64,000 bases of DNA from Rhodobacteraceae bacterium WFHF2C18. Lineage in GTDB: Bacteria; Pseudomonadota; Alphaproteobacteria; Rhodobacterales; Rhodobacteraceae. Below are positions 51,670 to 61,665 of the stretch, one piece after another; the first letter of the stretch is position 1, and each line of letters begins with the position of its first letter. Made by a program: the position numbers and the translations under genes. Under the pieces are notes generated by a model that was not told the DNA's origin, searched no databases, and saw only the letters and a list, made by a program, of their open reading frames with translations. The stretch covers positions 496,001 to 560,000 of the forward strand of contig NHTQ01000002.1 in the NCBI GenBank assembly GCA_002166865.1, read 5' to 3'.

Positions 51670-53730
51670 ATGGCAAAGGACATGGAGCCCGTTCCGGAAA
51701 CGCTTCTGGACATCCGCAACCTGTCGGTGGATTTCCGCACGCCACGCGGCCGGGTCAAGGCGCTGCGCGATGTCACCTTTCCGGTGCGAAAGGGACGGAT
51801 CCTGGGCCTTGTGGGCGAGTCCGGATCCGGCAAGAGCACCGTGCTCTGGGCGATCCTGCGGCTGCTTGCGGGCAACGCAGAGGTCACGGACGGCCAGATC
51901 ACTTTCCAGGATCGCGACCTGCTCGGCCTGGGCGAGGGCGCCCTGCGCGCCACCCGTGGCGAGGAGATCTCGGTCGTCTTCCAGGATCCGATGACCAGCC
52001 AGATCCCAGTCCTGACCTATGCCCGGCAGATGTTCGACATCCTCTATCGCCGTCCCAACCTGTCCAAGGCGGAAAAGCGCCGCATGGCGGTGGAGATGAT
52101 GGAAAAGGTCGGCATCCCCGACCCGGCAAGCCGGATCGACCAGTACCCGCACCACTTCTCCGGCGGCATGCGCCAGCGCGCCGGCATCGCCATGGCGCTG
52201 CTGACGGGGCCCAAGCTTCTTCTGGCCGACGAGCCCACCACGGCGCTGGACGTCACCATGGAGGCGCAGATCATCCACCTGCTGCAGGATCTGCAAAGCG
52301 AGACGGGCGCGACCGTGGTGCTGGTGTCCCACAACCTCGGCCTGATTGCCGAGCTTTGCGACGACGTGGTGGTGATGTACGCCGGCGAGGTGGTCGAGGC
52401 CGGCAGCGTGCACGAGATCTTCCATGATGCGCGCCATCCCTATACCCGCGCGCTTCTGGAATGCGATCCGGCGCGCATCCCGGATGTCTCGCGCAAGCTG
52501 CCGGTCATCCCCGGCGACATTCCGGATCTCACCCGCGCGCTCAAGGGCTGCATCTATGCCTCGCGCTGCCAGCGGGTGATGCCGGAATGCCACGAGACCC
52601 CGCCACCGGCGGCCCCGCGTTCCGGCGCGGGCTTTGCCCGCTGTCACCTGCTGGAGGGGCCGCTGCGCGATCCCGACTGGCCGCCGCCGCAGGACGTTCT
52701 GACGGTGTCCCGCGGCGGGGCCGGCGCGGCGGCGGCGCAGAAATCCATCAGCGACACGCCCCTTCTGGAGGTCGAAGATCTCAACGTACGGTTCCGCACG
52801 CTGGGGGCACTGCGCGCGCGCCTGCGCGGGGTGACCGATCCTTTCGTGGATGCGGTGCTGGACGTGAGCCTGACCGTGCGGCCCGGCGAGACGGTGGGCC
52901 TCGTCGGCGAATCGGGCTCCGGCAAGACGACGCTGGGCCGCTGCATCCTCAACCTGGTGCCCGGGGAATCGGGGTCGGTCCGTTTCGAGGGACGCGAGAT
53001 TCTGGGCCTGCCCGAGAGGCGCTTCAAGCCGCTGCGCCGCGACATGGCGATGATGTTCCAGGATCCGGTGGGCTCGCTTTCCCCGCGCAAGTCGGTCCGC
53101 GCGCTCATTACCGAGCCGCTTCAGATCCACGGTATCACCGATCTGGATCTCGACGCCGAGGCCGAGCGGCTGGCCGACATGGTGCGCCTGCCCAAGCCGT
53201 TCCTCGTGCGCTATCCCCACGAGCTTTCGGGCGGGCAGGCCCGGCGGGTGGGCGTGGCCCGGGCGCTGGCGCTGAACCCCAAGCTGATCATCGCCGACGA
53301 GCCCACGGCGGGCCTGGACGTGTCCGTGCAGGGCGAGATCCTCAACCTGATGGCCGACCTGCAGGCCGAGCACGGGCTGGGTTACCTGGTCATCACGCAC
53401 AACCTGCCCGTGGTGCGCCACATTTCGGACCGGATCGCCATCATGTACCTGGGCCGCATCGTCGAGGAAGGCCCCGCCGAGGCCGTCTTTCGCGCGCCGA
53501 TGCATCCCTACACGCAGGCGCTGGTCGAGGGCGTGCCGCAGCCCGATCCGGACCGGCGGCGCGCCCATGTCTCGATTTCCGGCGAGGTTCCCAGCCTTCT
53601 CAACCGCCCCCGGGGCTGCGATTTCGCCACGCGCTGCCCCTACGCGCAGGAGAAATGCCGCCGCGAGGTGCCGCCGCAGTTCCACCCCGAGGAAGGGCGC
53701 CGGCACGCCTGCTTCTTCCCGGTGAACTGA
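51670..53730 (+). CDS. Fused ABC ATPase (DppD-DppF) of the peptide-type importer
   Basis: A 686-residue protein holding both ATPases of the importer. The first domain has GESGSGKST near residue 50 and signature SGGMRQRAGI near 167, and the second GESGSGKTT near 415 and SGGQARRVGV near 520. Each domain ends with a cysteine-bearing oligopeptide-ATPase tail (CIYASRCQRVMPEC and CDFATRCPYAQEKC). In many bacteria these are two separate genes. The fusion implies fixed one-to-one stoichiometry. Confidence 0.94.
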   Translation: MAKDMEPVPETLLDIRNLSVDFRTPRGRVKALRDVTFPVRKGRILGLVGESGSGKSTVLWAILRLLAGNAEVTDGQITFQDRDLLGLGEGALRATRGEEISVVFQDPMTSQIPVLTYARQMFDILYRRPNLSKAEKRRMAVEMMEKVGIPDPASRIDQYPHHFSGGMRQRAGIAMALLTGPKLLLADEPTTALDVTMEAQIIHLLQDLQSETGATVVLVSHNLGLIAELCDDVVVMYAGEVVEAGSVHEIFHDARHPYTRALLECDPARIPDVSRKLPVIPGDIPDLTRALKGCIYASRCQRVMPECHETPPPAAPRSGAGFARCHLLEGPLRDPDWPPPQDVLTVSRGGAGAAAAQKSISDTPLLEVEDLNVRFRTLGALRARLRGVTDPFVDAVLDVSLTVRPGETVGLVGESGSGKTTLGRCILNLVPGESGSVRFEGREILGLPERRFKPLRRDMAMMFQDPVGSLSPRKSVRALITEPLQIHGITDLDLDAEAERLADMVRLPKPFLVRYPHELSGGQARRVGVARALALNPKLIIADEPTAGLDVSVQGEILNLMADLQAEHGLGYLVITHNLPVVRHISDRIAIMYLGRIVEEGPAEAVFRAPMHPYTQALVEGVPQPDPDRRRAHVSISGEVPSLLNRPRGCDFATRCPYAQEKCRREVPPQFHPEEGRRHACFFPVN

Positions 53731-53844
53731 CGCGGGGCCCGCTCCCGGGCAGGCCGGTTTTTCCGCCGTGCCGCAAGCGGCGCCGCGCGCTCGCCCGCGG
53801 GGGGCGAATCTGGCATGCTCTGCCCGACCGCGGAGGAGGCGCAG

Positions 53845-55539
53845 ATGGACGAACTGGAACGGCGTATCGCACAGGGCAGGGGGGAGGAGCCGGCCGATCT
53901 GGTCCTGCGGGGCGGTCGTATCTTCGATGTCGTGACCGGCGCGATGCTTGACGGCGACGTGGCGATCTGCGGCGAGACCATCGTGGGCACCTGCGCCGCC
54001 TACGAGAGCGCCGAGGTCATCGACGTCTCCGGCCTGATCCTGGTGCCCGGCTTCATCGACACGCACCTGCATATCGAATCCAGCCTGGTGACGCCGCTGG
54101 AATTCGACCGCTGCGTGGCCCCGCGCGGGGTGACCACGGCGATCTGCGATCCGCACGAGATCGCCAATGTCATCGGCGCCGAGGGCATCCGCTACTTCCA
54201 GCGGGCCAGTGAATGCACGCTGATGGACATCAAGGTCCAGCTTTCCTCCTGCGTGCCGTCCACGCATATGGAGACGGCGGGCGCCGCGCTGTCGGCCGGG
54301 GATCTGACGGCGCTGCGCGGCCATCCCTCGGGGATCGGGCTGGCGGAGTTCATGAACTATCCCGGTGTCATCCATCGTGATCCCGGCGCGCTGGACAAGC
54401 TGCGGCTGTTCCAGGGCGGGCATGTGGACGGGCACTGCCCGCAGCTGTCGGGCCGCGATCTCAACGCCTATGTGGCCGCCGGAATCCGCACCGAGCACGA
54501 GGCGACCACCGCCGAGGAAGCGCGCGAGAAGCTGCAGAAGGGCATGCGCGTGCTCATCCGCGAGGGCTCGGTCTCCAAGGATCTGGAAGCGCTCCAGCCG
54601 CTACTGGACGAGCGCACCAGCGCCTTCATGTGCCTGTGCACCGATGACCGCAACCCGCTGGACATCGCCGAGCACGGGCATCTGGATTACATGATCCGCA
54701 CCCTCATCGCGCGGGGCACGCCGCCGCTTGCCGCCTATCGCGCCGCGACCGTGTCGGCGGCCGAGGCCTTCGGCCTGAGGGACCGCGGGCTGATCGCGCC
54801 GGGGCGTCGCGCCGACATCGTGGCACTGGAGAGCCTGGAGGACTGCCGCGCGCAGATGGTGTTCTGCGCCGGGCGGAGGGTGGAAGAGGCCGCCTTTGCC
54901 GCCCGTCCCGAGGTGGCGCCGGTGGGCCGCGCCTCGGTGCGGGCGCCGCAGGTGACGCAGGCCGATTTCCGCGTGCCCGCAGAGCGCGAAGAGACCGACG
55001 TTATCGGGATCCGCGCGGGCCAGATCCTGACCGACCACCTGACCGAGGCCATCGCCATCGAAGACGGCGACAAGCCGCCCGACCCCGCCCGTGATCTGGC
55101 GCGTATCGCCGTGGTCGAACGGCACGGCAGGAACGGCAATATCGCCACGGGGTTCGTGCGCGGCTTCGGGATGGGCCGCGGGGCCATCGCCGGCACCGTG
55201 GCGCACGATCATCACAACATAGTCTGCGTGGGCGTGGATTACGGCGACATGGCCGCCGCCGTCACGCGGCTGAGCGAGATCGAGGGCGGCTTCGCGGTCG
55301 TGCGCGACGGCGCGGTGCTGGCCGAACTGGCGCTGCCGCTGGCCGGGCTGATGAGCCTTGAGCGGTTCGAGACGGTGCGCGACCGCCTGCGCGACCTGCG
55401 CGCGGCGGCGCGCGACCTGGGCGTGGGGCTGGAGGAGCCCTTCCTGCAGCTGGCCTTTCTGTCGCTGCCGGTCATTCCGGCGCTGAAGATCACCGATCAC
55501 GGCCTGGTGGATGTCACCCGGTTCGAACTGATCGGGTAG
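53845..55539 (+). CDS. ade: Adenine deaminase
   Basis: Amidohydrolase-family metalloenzyme converting adenine to hypoxanthine and ammonia; 564 residues. The N-terminal [15 protein letters not shown] precedes the metal motif [12 protein letters not shown] near residue 77. The C-terminal adenine deaminase segment ([13 protein letters not shown]) is diagnostic. The start at 53845 has a GGAGGAGG site; an in-frame ATG 30 bases earlier lacks one. It follows the ABC genes by 114 bases, in the same direction, but may be independently expressed. Confidence 0.9.
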   Translation: MDELERRIAQGRGEEPADLVLRGGRIFDVVTGAMLDGDVAICGETIVGTCAAYESAEVIDVSGLILVPGFIDTHLHIESSLVTPLEFDRCVAPRGVTTAICDPHEIANVIGAEGIRYFQRASECTLMDIKVQLSSCVPSTHMETAGAALSAGDLTALRGHPSGIGLAEFMNYPGVIHRDPGALDKLRLFQGGHVDGHCPQLSGRDLNAYVAAGIRTEHEATTAEEAREKLQKGMRVLIREGSVSKDLEALQPLLDERTSAFMCLCTDDRNPLDIAEHGHLDYMIRTLIARGTPPLAAYRAATVSAAEAFGLRDRGLIAPGRRADIVALESLEDCRAQMVFCAGRRVEEAAFAARPEVAPVGRASVRAPQVTQADFRVPAEREETDVIGIRAGQILTDHLTEAIAIEDGDKPPDPARDLARIAVVERHGRNGNIATGFVRGFGMGRGAIAGTVAHDHHNIVCVGVDYGDMAAAVTRLSEIEGGFAVVRDGAVLAELALPLAGLMSLERFETVRDRLRDLRAAARDLGVGLEEPFLQLAFLSLPVIPALKITDHGLVDVTRFELIG

Positions 55540-55545
55540 GCGGGA

Positions 55546-56472
55546 TCACTCCTCTTCCCAGGCCCCCACGTCCGTGATGGCGTCCTTGGTGAGGGTCTGC
55601 TTGTCCGACAGCGCGGCGAGATAGGGGCAATCCTCCGCCAGCCGGTCGGCGGCGGCCGCGGCGTCGAATCCGGCGGGATCTTGCAGCGTTGCAAGCTCTT
55701 CCCAGGTCACGGGAACGGCCACCGGGGCGCCGGGGCGGGCGCGCAGCGAGTAGGGACAGATGCCGGTGGAGCCGCGTTCGTTGCGCAACCAGTCGATGAA
55801 AACGCGGCCCGCGCGCCGTTCCATCGCGGCGGCGGCGGTGATCCTGTCGGGATCCCTCTCGGCAAGCCGTTCGGCGAAGGCCCGGGCAAAACCCTTGAGC
55901 GTGTCCCAGCCCCAAGTGCGCCGCAGCGGCACGCAGACGTGCACCCCCTTGCCGCCCGTGACCAGCGCCGCCGATGCCAGGCCCAGATCGGACAGCTCGC
56001 CCCGCACCTCCGCGGCCATGTCGCGCGTCGCTTCCCATCCCACGCCCTTTCCGGGGTCGAGATCGAAGATCAGCCGATCGGGCCGTTCCAGGCGATCGAC
56101 GCGCGCGCCCCAGATGTGGAATTCCAGCGTGCCCATCTGCACGGCCGAGATCAGCCCCTCGGTCCGCGTGGCGTAAAGGTAGTCGTCCACACTGCCGGCG
56201 CGCTCCTCGATCTCGATGCGCTCCAGGGCCGTGGCGAACCCCCGGCGCCCGTGCTTCTGGTAGAAGCAGTCCCCGTCGATGCCTTCGGGGCAGCGCACCA
56301 GCGACAGCGGCCGGTGCCCGCCGATCTCGATCATCCGCGGCCCGGCTTTCTCGTAATAGCGGGCGACCTCCAGCTTGGTCAGCCCCGCGCGCGGGAAAAC
56401 CTCCCGGCCGGGGTGGGTGATCTTGATACCGGCGACCGTCGCGTCGCCCTCAGATGGTGTTTCATCCGTCAC
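55546..56472 (-). CDS. LigD-type polymerase (primase-fold) domain protein
   Basis: A 308-residue stand-alone version of the LigD polymerase domain used in end joining to fill or extend DNA ends. Typical segments are THPGREVFPRAGLTKLEVARYY, the metal-binding LIFDLDPGKGVGW and RVFIDWLRNERGSTG. The start is GTG at 56472, with GAGG about 11 bases upstream. It lies 45 bases downstream of the phosphoesterase gene in the domain order of LigD, but no ligase domain lies between. It converges on ade with a 6-base gap. Confidence 0.85.
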   Translation of the reverse strand: MTDETPSEGDATVAGIKITHPGREVFPRAGLTKLEVARYYEKAGPRMIEIGGHRPLSLVRCPEGIDGDCFYQKHGRRGFATALERIEIEERAGSVDDYLYATRTEGLISAVQMGTLEFHIWGARVDRLERPDRLIFDLDPGKGVGWEATRDMAAEVRGELSDLGLASAALVTGGKGVHVCVPLRRTWGWDTLKGFARAFAERLAERDPDRITAAAAMERRAGRVFIDWLRNERGSTGICPYSLRARPGAPVAVPVTWEELATLQDPAGFDAAAAADRLAEDCPYLAALSDKQTLTKDAITDVGAWEEE

Positions 56473-56517
56473 GTTTCGTGCCTCGCGCGTCCTCTACACT
56501 GCTGGCCCGGGCCCGGC

Positions 56518-57108
56518 TCAGTCCGCGTCGGCCTCGGCGATCTGCGACATGGTCCGGCCACTCTTGACCGAGGTGTCGTGGTCTTGTGTAAGTGCGTCCG
56601 GGTCCTCGACGGCGTGATCGTCGCGTTCCTTGATCAGCAGCCAGTTCTCCTGATCCCCGTCGCCGCCATTCATGCGGATCAGCGCCCAGCCCCCCGTCAT
56701 GCGTTGCCCGTGCAGGGTGAATTTCAACTCGCCGTCATCCAGACCCTCCGCGGGGTCGTTGCGCGGCTCCCATGTGCCGCTCTCCCAGACCATGACGGTG
56801 CCGCCGCCGTATTCCTCCTCGGGAATCGTCCCTTCGAAATCGGCGTAGTCAAGGGGATGGTCCTCGGTGCGGACGGCCAGGCGCTTCTCCGACGGCGCGG
56901 GGCTCGGGCCCTTGGTGACGGCCCAGCTCAGCAGAACGCCGTCCCATTCCAGCCGGAAATCGTAGTGCAGGGTCGAGGCATCGTGCTTGTGCACGACGAA
57001 GCGTAACGCGTCGCCGCCGCTGGCCTCGGTGTCTCCCCGCGGTTCGCCGCTGCGCGCGAAATCGCGCTTTTCCCGGTAGCTCGATAGTTTGTCGGACGAC
57101 GCGGCCAT
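56518..57108 (-). CDS. LigD-type 3'-phosphoesterase domain protein
   Basis: A 196-residue protein equal to the phosphoesterase domain of LigD, which trims 3' ends before joining. The core is RFVVHKHDASTLHYDFRLEW with the catalytic histidines, LLSWAVTKGPS, and the C-terminal GGWALIRMN near residue 145. It ends soon after the domain (SGRTMSQIAEADAD). The polymerase-domain gene follows 45 bases later. In most alphaproteobacteria both domains sit in one LigD with a ligase domain. Confidence 0.85.
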   Translation of the reverse strand: MAASSDKLSSYREKRDFARSGEPRGDTEASGGDALRFVVHKHDASTLHYDFRLEWDGVLLSWAVTKGPSPAPSEKRLAVRTEDHPLDYADFEGTIPEEEYGGGTVMVWESGTWEPRNDPAEGLDDGELKFTLHGQRMTGGWALIRMNGGDGDQENWLLIKERDDHAVEDPDALTQDHDTSVKSGRTMSQIAEADAD

Positions 57109-57174
57109 CCGGTCGGCCTCCTGAAACGGGGGACATGGTCATCAAACGCGATGCGGCGCAAGAGGTTCCGGGGC

Positions 57175-57789
57175 CTAACGGTCCGGGTGCGCCGGCCCCG
57201 GCCGGAAGGTGGTGACGCGCCACAGATACCACAGTGCGAGCGTTCCCAACACCGCGGCCGAGACCGGATCCAGCCAGTCCGCGATCCGGTGGTACTGCGC
57301 GGCCAGAACGAAACCCGCCGCGGCCAGAAGCGCCGTCCAGAGCGCCGTGCCGACCAGCGTGTAGACCAGGAACCGCCCGAAGGGCATCGCCGTGATCCCC
57401 GCCGGCACCGATATGAAGGTGCGGACCGTCGGCACCAGCCGCCCGACGAGAACCGCCAAACCGCCGTAGCGGGCAAACCAGTCTTCGGCGCGGTCCACGT
57501 CCTGCGGCGAGACGGCCAGCCACCGCCCGGTCCGCCGGGCCAGCCGCTTCATCCTGCGGCGGCCCAGTTTGCGGCCGATCCAGTACCACAGCACGGCGCC
57601 GGCCAGCGATCCGATGGTGCCCGCCAGGATGACCGCGGCAAGGGCCATCTGCCCGCGCGAGGCGATGAAACCGGCCAGCGGCATGATGACCTCGGAGGGG
57701 ATGGGCGGCAGGACATTTTCCAGAAACATCAGAAGCGCGATGCCGGTCTCGCCGATCCGGGTAATGATCGCGGTGATCCAGTCGAACAT
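57175..57789 (-). CDS. DedA-family membrane protein
   Basis: A 204-residue membrane protein with the DedA (SNARE-associated) fold. It has ENVLPPIPSEVIMPLAGF near residue 25, the conserved RFIPGVR-like segment here as GRLVPTVRTFISVPAG near 120, and C-terminal helices. DedA proteins flip lipid carriers or phospholipids and affect membrane homeostasis. It starts 45 bases from the FMN reductase and runs towards the phosphoesterase gene. Confidence 0.92.
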   Translation of the reverse strand: MFDWITAIITRIGETGIALLMFLENVLPPIPSEVIMPLAGFIASRGQMALAAVILAGTIGSLAGAVLWYWIGRKLGRRRMKRLARRTGRWLAVSPQDVDRAEDWFARYGGLAVLVGRLVPTVRTFISVPAGITAMPFGRFLVYTLVGTALWTALLAAAGFVLAAQYHRIADWLDPVSAAVLGTLALWYLWRVTTFRPGPAHPDR

Positions 57790-57833
57790 GGCGCGGATCC
57801 TCGGGGCAGGGGCGGCGTGGTCGGGCGCGACGG

Positions 57834-58391
57834 TCAGGCGCGGTGCCTGGCCACCCAGTTCTCGAAATCGCCGATCATCCTCGCCAGGAAATCGCGGGTG
57901 TCGCCATCGATCAGCACACCGTCGGAAAACCTGTCGCCGGCATGGGCGATGAGCACCTCGCCCGTGGGCAGCAGGGGCATGTCATTGTAATAGATGACCT
58001 CGCGCAGGTGTGTCTGGGAGCGGGTGGTGCCGAACCGGCCGGGGGTCGCCCCGACGATGGCCGCCGGTTTGCCGCGCAGCGCGCCCGCGCCGGCCGGGCG
58101 CGACAGCCAGTCGATGGCGTTCTTCAGCACCCCCGTCATGGAATAGTTGTATTCCGGCGAGGCGAAGATCACGCCGTCGGATGCCGCCACGTCCTCGCGC
58201 AGCGCTGCCACCGGCGCGGGCCAGCCCAGCGCCTCGACATCCTCGTTGAACAGCGGGATCTTGTGCAGCCGCCGAATTTCCAGCCGCGTCGAGGGCGATG
58301 CCAGCTCCTGCAGCGCGGCTAGGGTTGCGGTGTTGTAGGATCCCTCCCGCAAGGATCCCGACAGCCCGATAATTCGAAGCTCTTTCGCCAT
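57834..58391 (-). CDS. NADPH-dependent FMN reductase family protein
   Basis: A 185-residue flavodoxin-like oxidoreductase. It has the phosphate loop GLSGSLREGSYN near residue 10, ASPEYNYSMTGVLKNAIDWLSRP near 75 and VGATPGRFGTTRSQ near 112. Relatives reduce quinones, azo dyes or chromate with NAD(P)H. Ribosome-site-like GAGG and GGAG precede the ATG. It may be co-transcribed with dedA, 44 bases downstream. Confidence 0.9.
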   Translation of the reverse strand: MAKELRIIGLSGSLREGSYNTATLAALQELASPSTRLEIRRLHKIPLFNEDVEALGWPAPVAALREDVAASDGVIFASPEYNYSMTGVLKNAIDWLSRPAGAGALRGKPAAIVGATPGRFGTTRSQTHLREVIYYNDMPLLPTGEVLIAHAGDRFSDGVLIDGDTRDFLARMIGDFENWVARHRA

Positions 58392-58526
58392 CTCCGACCT
58401 CTTGTGCTGACAGGCGGGGGAACGCATCTTCGCCCGGCGCGGTTCCCGGCGCGCGGGAACCGCGCCGCGCCGTGCCACGTTTGCAACGGGCAGGGAAGGC
58501 AAGAGCGCCAAGCCGAAACGAGGGCG

Positions 58527-59465
58527 ATGCACACCATGCAAGACACGCGCACCGATCGGTCCGGGCTGTACCTGATCGTGAACGAGAAGGCGGGCAGCCA
58601 GCAACAGGGCCAGTATCGCGACCGGCTTGAGCGCTGGCTGAGCGATCTGGCCGGCCCGGCGCGCCTGCGCGTGATCGGCAGGAACGACGATATCCGGACC
58701 TGCGCGCGAGAGGCCGCGGCGGCCGGTTACGGCACGGTGGTCGCCGCCGGCGGCGATGGCACCGTCTGCGCCGTCGCAGAGGCGCTGGCCGACAGCGGGG
58801 CGGCGCTTGGCGTCGTGCCGCTGGGGACATTCAATTTCTTCGCCCGGGGGATCGGCGTGCCGCTGGATGTCGATGCCGCGCTTGAGGCCCTGGCCCTGGG
58901 CCGCAAGGTGCCGGTCACGACCGGGGATCTGAACGGCCGGATCTTTCTCAACAACGCCAGCATCGGCCTGTATCCCGCGATCCTCAGCCAGCGCGAGGGG
59001 ATCTACAGACGCTGGGGTCGCAACAAGCTGGTTTCGCACTGGTCCGTGCTCAAGGCGCTTTTCGGGGCCCCCAACTCCCACCGGATGCGGGTCAGCGTGG
59101 ACGGCGCGGTGCACGAGGTGCGCACGCCGCTGGCCTTCGTGGCCAACAGTGCCTTCCAGCTTGAGCAATACCAGCTGGCCGGGGCCGAGCCCGTGCGCGC
59201 GGGGCAGTTCGCGCTTTTCCTTGCGGCCAACGGCGGGCGGTGGCGGATGCTGCTTTTCGCCCTGCGCCTGGCGCGCGGGAAGATGATGAAGAACCGCGAT
59301 TTCACCCTGCTTTGCGGCGACGAGATCGTGATCGAGACGCGCAAGTCCAGCCGCCTTGTGGCGCGCGACGGCGAGAGCGAGCGCATGCAGCCGCCCTTTC
59401 GCTTCACCCACCGGCGGGACGCGCTGCAGGTGGTGATGCCCAACCCCCGCGAGGTGACATCGTGA
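58527..59465 (+). CDS. Diacylglycerol/sphingosine-kinase-like lipid kinase
   Basis: A 312-residue protein of the DAGK catalytic family. [12 protein letters not shown] near residue 14 and the ATP-binding [13 protein letters not shown] near residue 75 are conserved, and [12 protein letters not shown] follows. It probably phosphorylates a lipid. Two starts are possible, ATG at 58527 or at 58536; a GAGGG lies just upstream, with better spacing to the second. Its stop overlaps the next start (GTGA). Confidence 0.85.
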   Translation: MHTMQDTRTDRSGLYLIVNEKAGSQQQGQYRDRLERWLSDLAGPARLRVIGRNDDIRTCAREAAAAGYGTVVAAGGDGTVCAVAEALADSGAALGVVPLGTFNFFARGIGVPLDVDAALEALALGRKVPVTTGDLNGRIFLNNASIGLYPAILSQREGIYRRWGRNKLVSHWSVLKALFGAPNSHRMRVSVDGAVHEVRTPLAFVANSAFQLEQYQLAGAEPVRAGQFALFLAANGGRWRMLLFALRLARGKMMKNRDFTLLCGDEIVIETRKSSRLVARDGESERMQPPFRFTHRRDALQVVMPNPREVTS

Positions 59466-60496
59466 CACAAACACCCGAACGCGCCGCCGCCATCCGGCGC
59501 GGGGTCTTCGTGGCCCTGCTGCAGGTGGTGGCCCTGGTCGCCGCCCTGGCGGTGATGTGGTGGCTGCGCAATCTCGTGCTGCTGCTTTTCGCGGCGATCC
59601 TGCTGGCGATCCTGCTTTTCGGCGGGGCGCGTCCGCTCGGCCGCGTGCTGCGCATCGGCGAGCGCGCGGGCGTCATCGTCGTGGCGGCGCTGGCGCTGCT
59701 GGCGTTGACGGCCTTTTCCGCGCTCCTCGGCAACCGGGTGCTGACCGAGATCGCCAGCCTGCGCGAACAGTTGCCGGGCGCCGTGGAGACCTTCGGCACC
59801 TGGCTGGGGATGGCGGACCTCGAGACCTGGATCGCCGAGCGGGTCCAGAGCCAGATGGACGAGATGTCGCTCATCGGCGGGATTTCCGGGGCGACGATGT
59901 GGATGGTCAACGGCCTGATCGGCGTGTTGCTGGTGGTGGGCGGCGGGCTGTTCATCGCGCTCAGCCCCGGGACATACGTACGCGGGGCGCTGGCCATCGT
60001 CCCGCCCGGGCCGCGCCCGCGGGTGAAGGACCTGATGCGCGAACTGGGCCGCGCGCTGAAATACTGGCTTGTTGGGCAGCTCGTGGCGATGGTCTGCGTG
60101 GGCGTGCTCACGGCCATCGGCCTGGTGCTTCTCGGGATCCCCACGCCCTATGCCCTGGCCTTCCTCGCCGGCCTGCTGGAGTTCGTTCCCTATGTCGGCC
60201 CGGTGGCCAGCGCCGTGCCGGCCGTCGCCGTGGCCTTCGCCGAAAGCCCGGTTGCCGCGGTCTGGGTGACGCTGCTGTACTTCGGCATCCAGCAACTGGA
60301 GTCGATCTTTCTCATTCCGCTGATCCAGCGCAAGACCGTCAACCTGCCGCCGGCGGCGACGGTATTTTCGGTCATCGCCTTCGGGATCGTGCTGGGGCCC
60401 ATGGGCGTGGTGCTGGGCGCCCCGCTGACCGTCGTGGCCATCACCCTCTTGCGCGAACTCTGGTCCGATCCGGGCGGCAAGAGCGACACAGGCTAG
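59462..60496 (+). CDS. AI-2E family transporter
   Basis: A 344-residue membrane protein with about eight helices and the AI-2E/YdiK-PerM layout. Two N-terminal helices are followed by a soluble helical segment ([20 protein letters not shown]) and the conserved C-terminal [15 protein letters not shown] and [18 protein letters not shown]. The substrate is not known; family members have been linked to autoinducer export or Na+/H+ exchange. The start codon is GTG, overlapping the kinase stop. Confidence 0.9.
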   Translation: MTQTPERAAAIRRGVFVALLQVVALVAALAVMWWLRNLVLLLFAAILLAILLFGGARPLGRVLRIGERAGVIVVAALALLALTAFSALLGNRVLTEIASLREQLPGAVETFGTWLGMADLETWIAERVQSQMDEMSLIGGISGATMWMVNGLIGVLLVVGGGLFIALSPGTYVRGALAIVPPGPRPRVKDLMRELGRALKYWLVGQLVAMVCVGVLTAIGLVLLGIPTPYALAFLAGLLEFVPYVGPVASAVPAVAVAFAESPVAAVWVTLLYFGIQQLESIFLIPLIQRKTVNLPPAATVFSVIAFGIVLGPMGVVLGAPLTVVAITLLRELWSDPGGKSDTG

Positions 60497-60504
60497 GGCC
60501 CCGG

Positions 60505-60528
60505 GGCCGGCGGCCCTTGCCGCCGGCC
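60505..60528 (+). terminator. Strong GC hairpin between the AI-2E and epimerase genes
   Basis: Nine perfect base pairs (GGCCGGCGG with CCGCCGGCC) around a 6-base loop, beginning 9 bases after the permease stop. There is no U-tract, so it may be a U-less terminator or a 3'-end stabiliser. The next gene starts about 46 bases later. Confidence 0.4.
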
Positions 60529-60573
60529 GGGCCACGGGCTATCGCTGGGCCGTCGGCGGGCACGGGCAGGACC

Positions 60574-61587
60574 ATGACACGCATCTTCATCACGGGCACG
60601 GCGGGTTTCATCGGCTATCACCTGGCCGAATTGCTGCTGGACGAGGGGTCCACCGTCCACGGCTTCGACGGGATGACCCCCTACTACGACGTCACGCTCA
60701 AGCAGCAGCGGCACGCGCGGCTTTCGCGGCGCCCCGGCTTCACGGCGACCGAGGCGGCGCTGGAGGATGCCGCGGCGCTCGACCGCGCGGTGGACGCCTG
60801 CGCGCCGGAGGTGATCGTGCACCTGGCCGCGCAGGCGGGGGTCCGCTACAGCCTGGAAAACCCCCGCGCCTACATCGATGCCAACGTCGTCGGCACCTTC
60901 AACGTCATGGAGGCCGCACGCCGCCATGACGTGCGGCACCTGCTGATGGCCTCGACCTCCTCGGTCTACGGTGCCAACACCGACATGCCCTATACCGAGA
61001 CGATGAAGGCCGACACCCAGATGACGATCTACGCCGCGACGAAGAAGGCGACGGAATCGATGGGGCATGCCTACGCGCATCTGTGGAACCTGCCCACGAC
61101 CCTGTTCAGGTTCTTCACCGTCTACGGCCCCTGGGGCCGGCCCGACATGGCCTATTTCAAATTCGTCGAGGCGATCCTGGCCGGCCGGCCCATCGACATC
61201 TACAATCACGGCGAGATGCACCGCGACTTCACCTATGTGGCGGATCTGGTGCGGGCGATCCGCCTGCTGATCGACGCGGTTCCGCAGCGCCCCGAAAGCC
61301 CCGCCGCGATCGCCGACGGTGACAGCCTGTCGCCCGTCGCGCCCTACCGCGTTGTCAATATCGGCAACTCGCAACCGGTGCGGCTGCTGGATTTCGTCGC
61401 GGCCATCGAGGAGGCGCTCGACCGTCCGGCAAGGCGCAACCTGATGCCCATGCAGAAGGGCGATGTGCCCGCCACCTGGGCGGACGCGACCCTGCTGCAG
61501 GCGTTGACCGGCTACCGGCCGAAAACCGATCTGCGCACGGGCATCGGGCGTTTCGTCGATTGGTACCGGGACTACTACGACCGGTGA
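60574..61587 (+). CDS. UDP-glucuronate 4-epimerase-type NAD-dependent sugar epimerase
   Basis: A 337-residue short-chain dehydrogenase/epimerase. The NAD loop is [15 protein letters not shown] at residues 8-22 and the catalytic YAATK (Tyr-x3-Lys) is near residue 155, with Ser-Thr-Ser-Ser just before. [19 protein letters not shown] and the [17 protein letters not shown] segment are typical of CapI/LspL, which makes UDP-galacturonate for surface polysaccharides. No other polysaccharide gene is adjacent. Confidence 0.9.
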   Translation: MTRIFITGTAGFIGYHLAELLLDEGSTVHGFDGMTPYYDVTLKQQRHARLSRRPGFTATEAALEDAAALDRAVDACAPEVIVHLAAQAGVRYSLENPRAYIDANVVGTFNVMEAARRHDVRHLLMASTSSVYGANTDMPYTETMKADTQMTIYAATKKATESMGHAYAHLWNLPTTLFRFFTVYGPWGRPDMAYFKFVEAILAGRPIDIYNHGEMHRDFTYVADLVRAIRLLIDAVPQRPESPAAIADGDSLSPVAPYRVVNIGNSQPVRLLDFVAAIEEALDRPARRNLMPMQKGDVPATWADATLLQALTGYRPKTDLRTGIGRFVDWYRDYYDR

Positions 61588-61665
61588 CGGCGGTGCATTT
61601 GGCGTTTTCAACGCCGGCGGCCGCGCGTAACACTCGGGCCCGAAGCGGCGGCAAGGGAGACAGCC

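Noticed and set aside
51607-54498. 963-codon minus-strand open frame opposite the fused ATPase
   Set aside because: Antisense shadow of two genes with clear Walker and metal-binding motifs on the plus strand.
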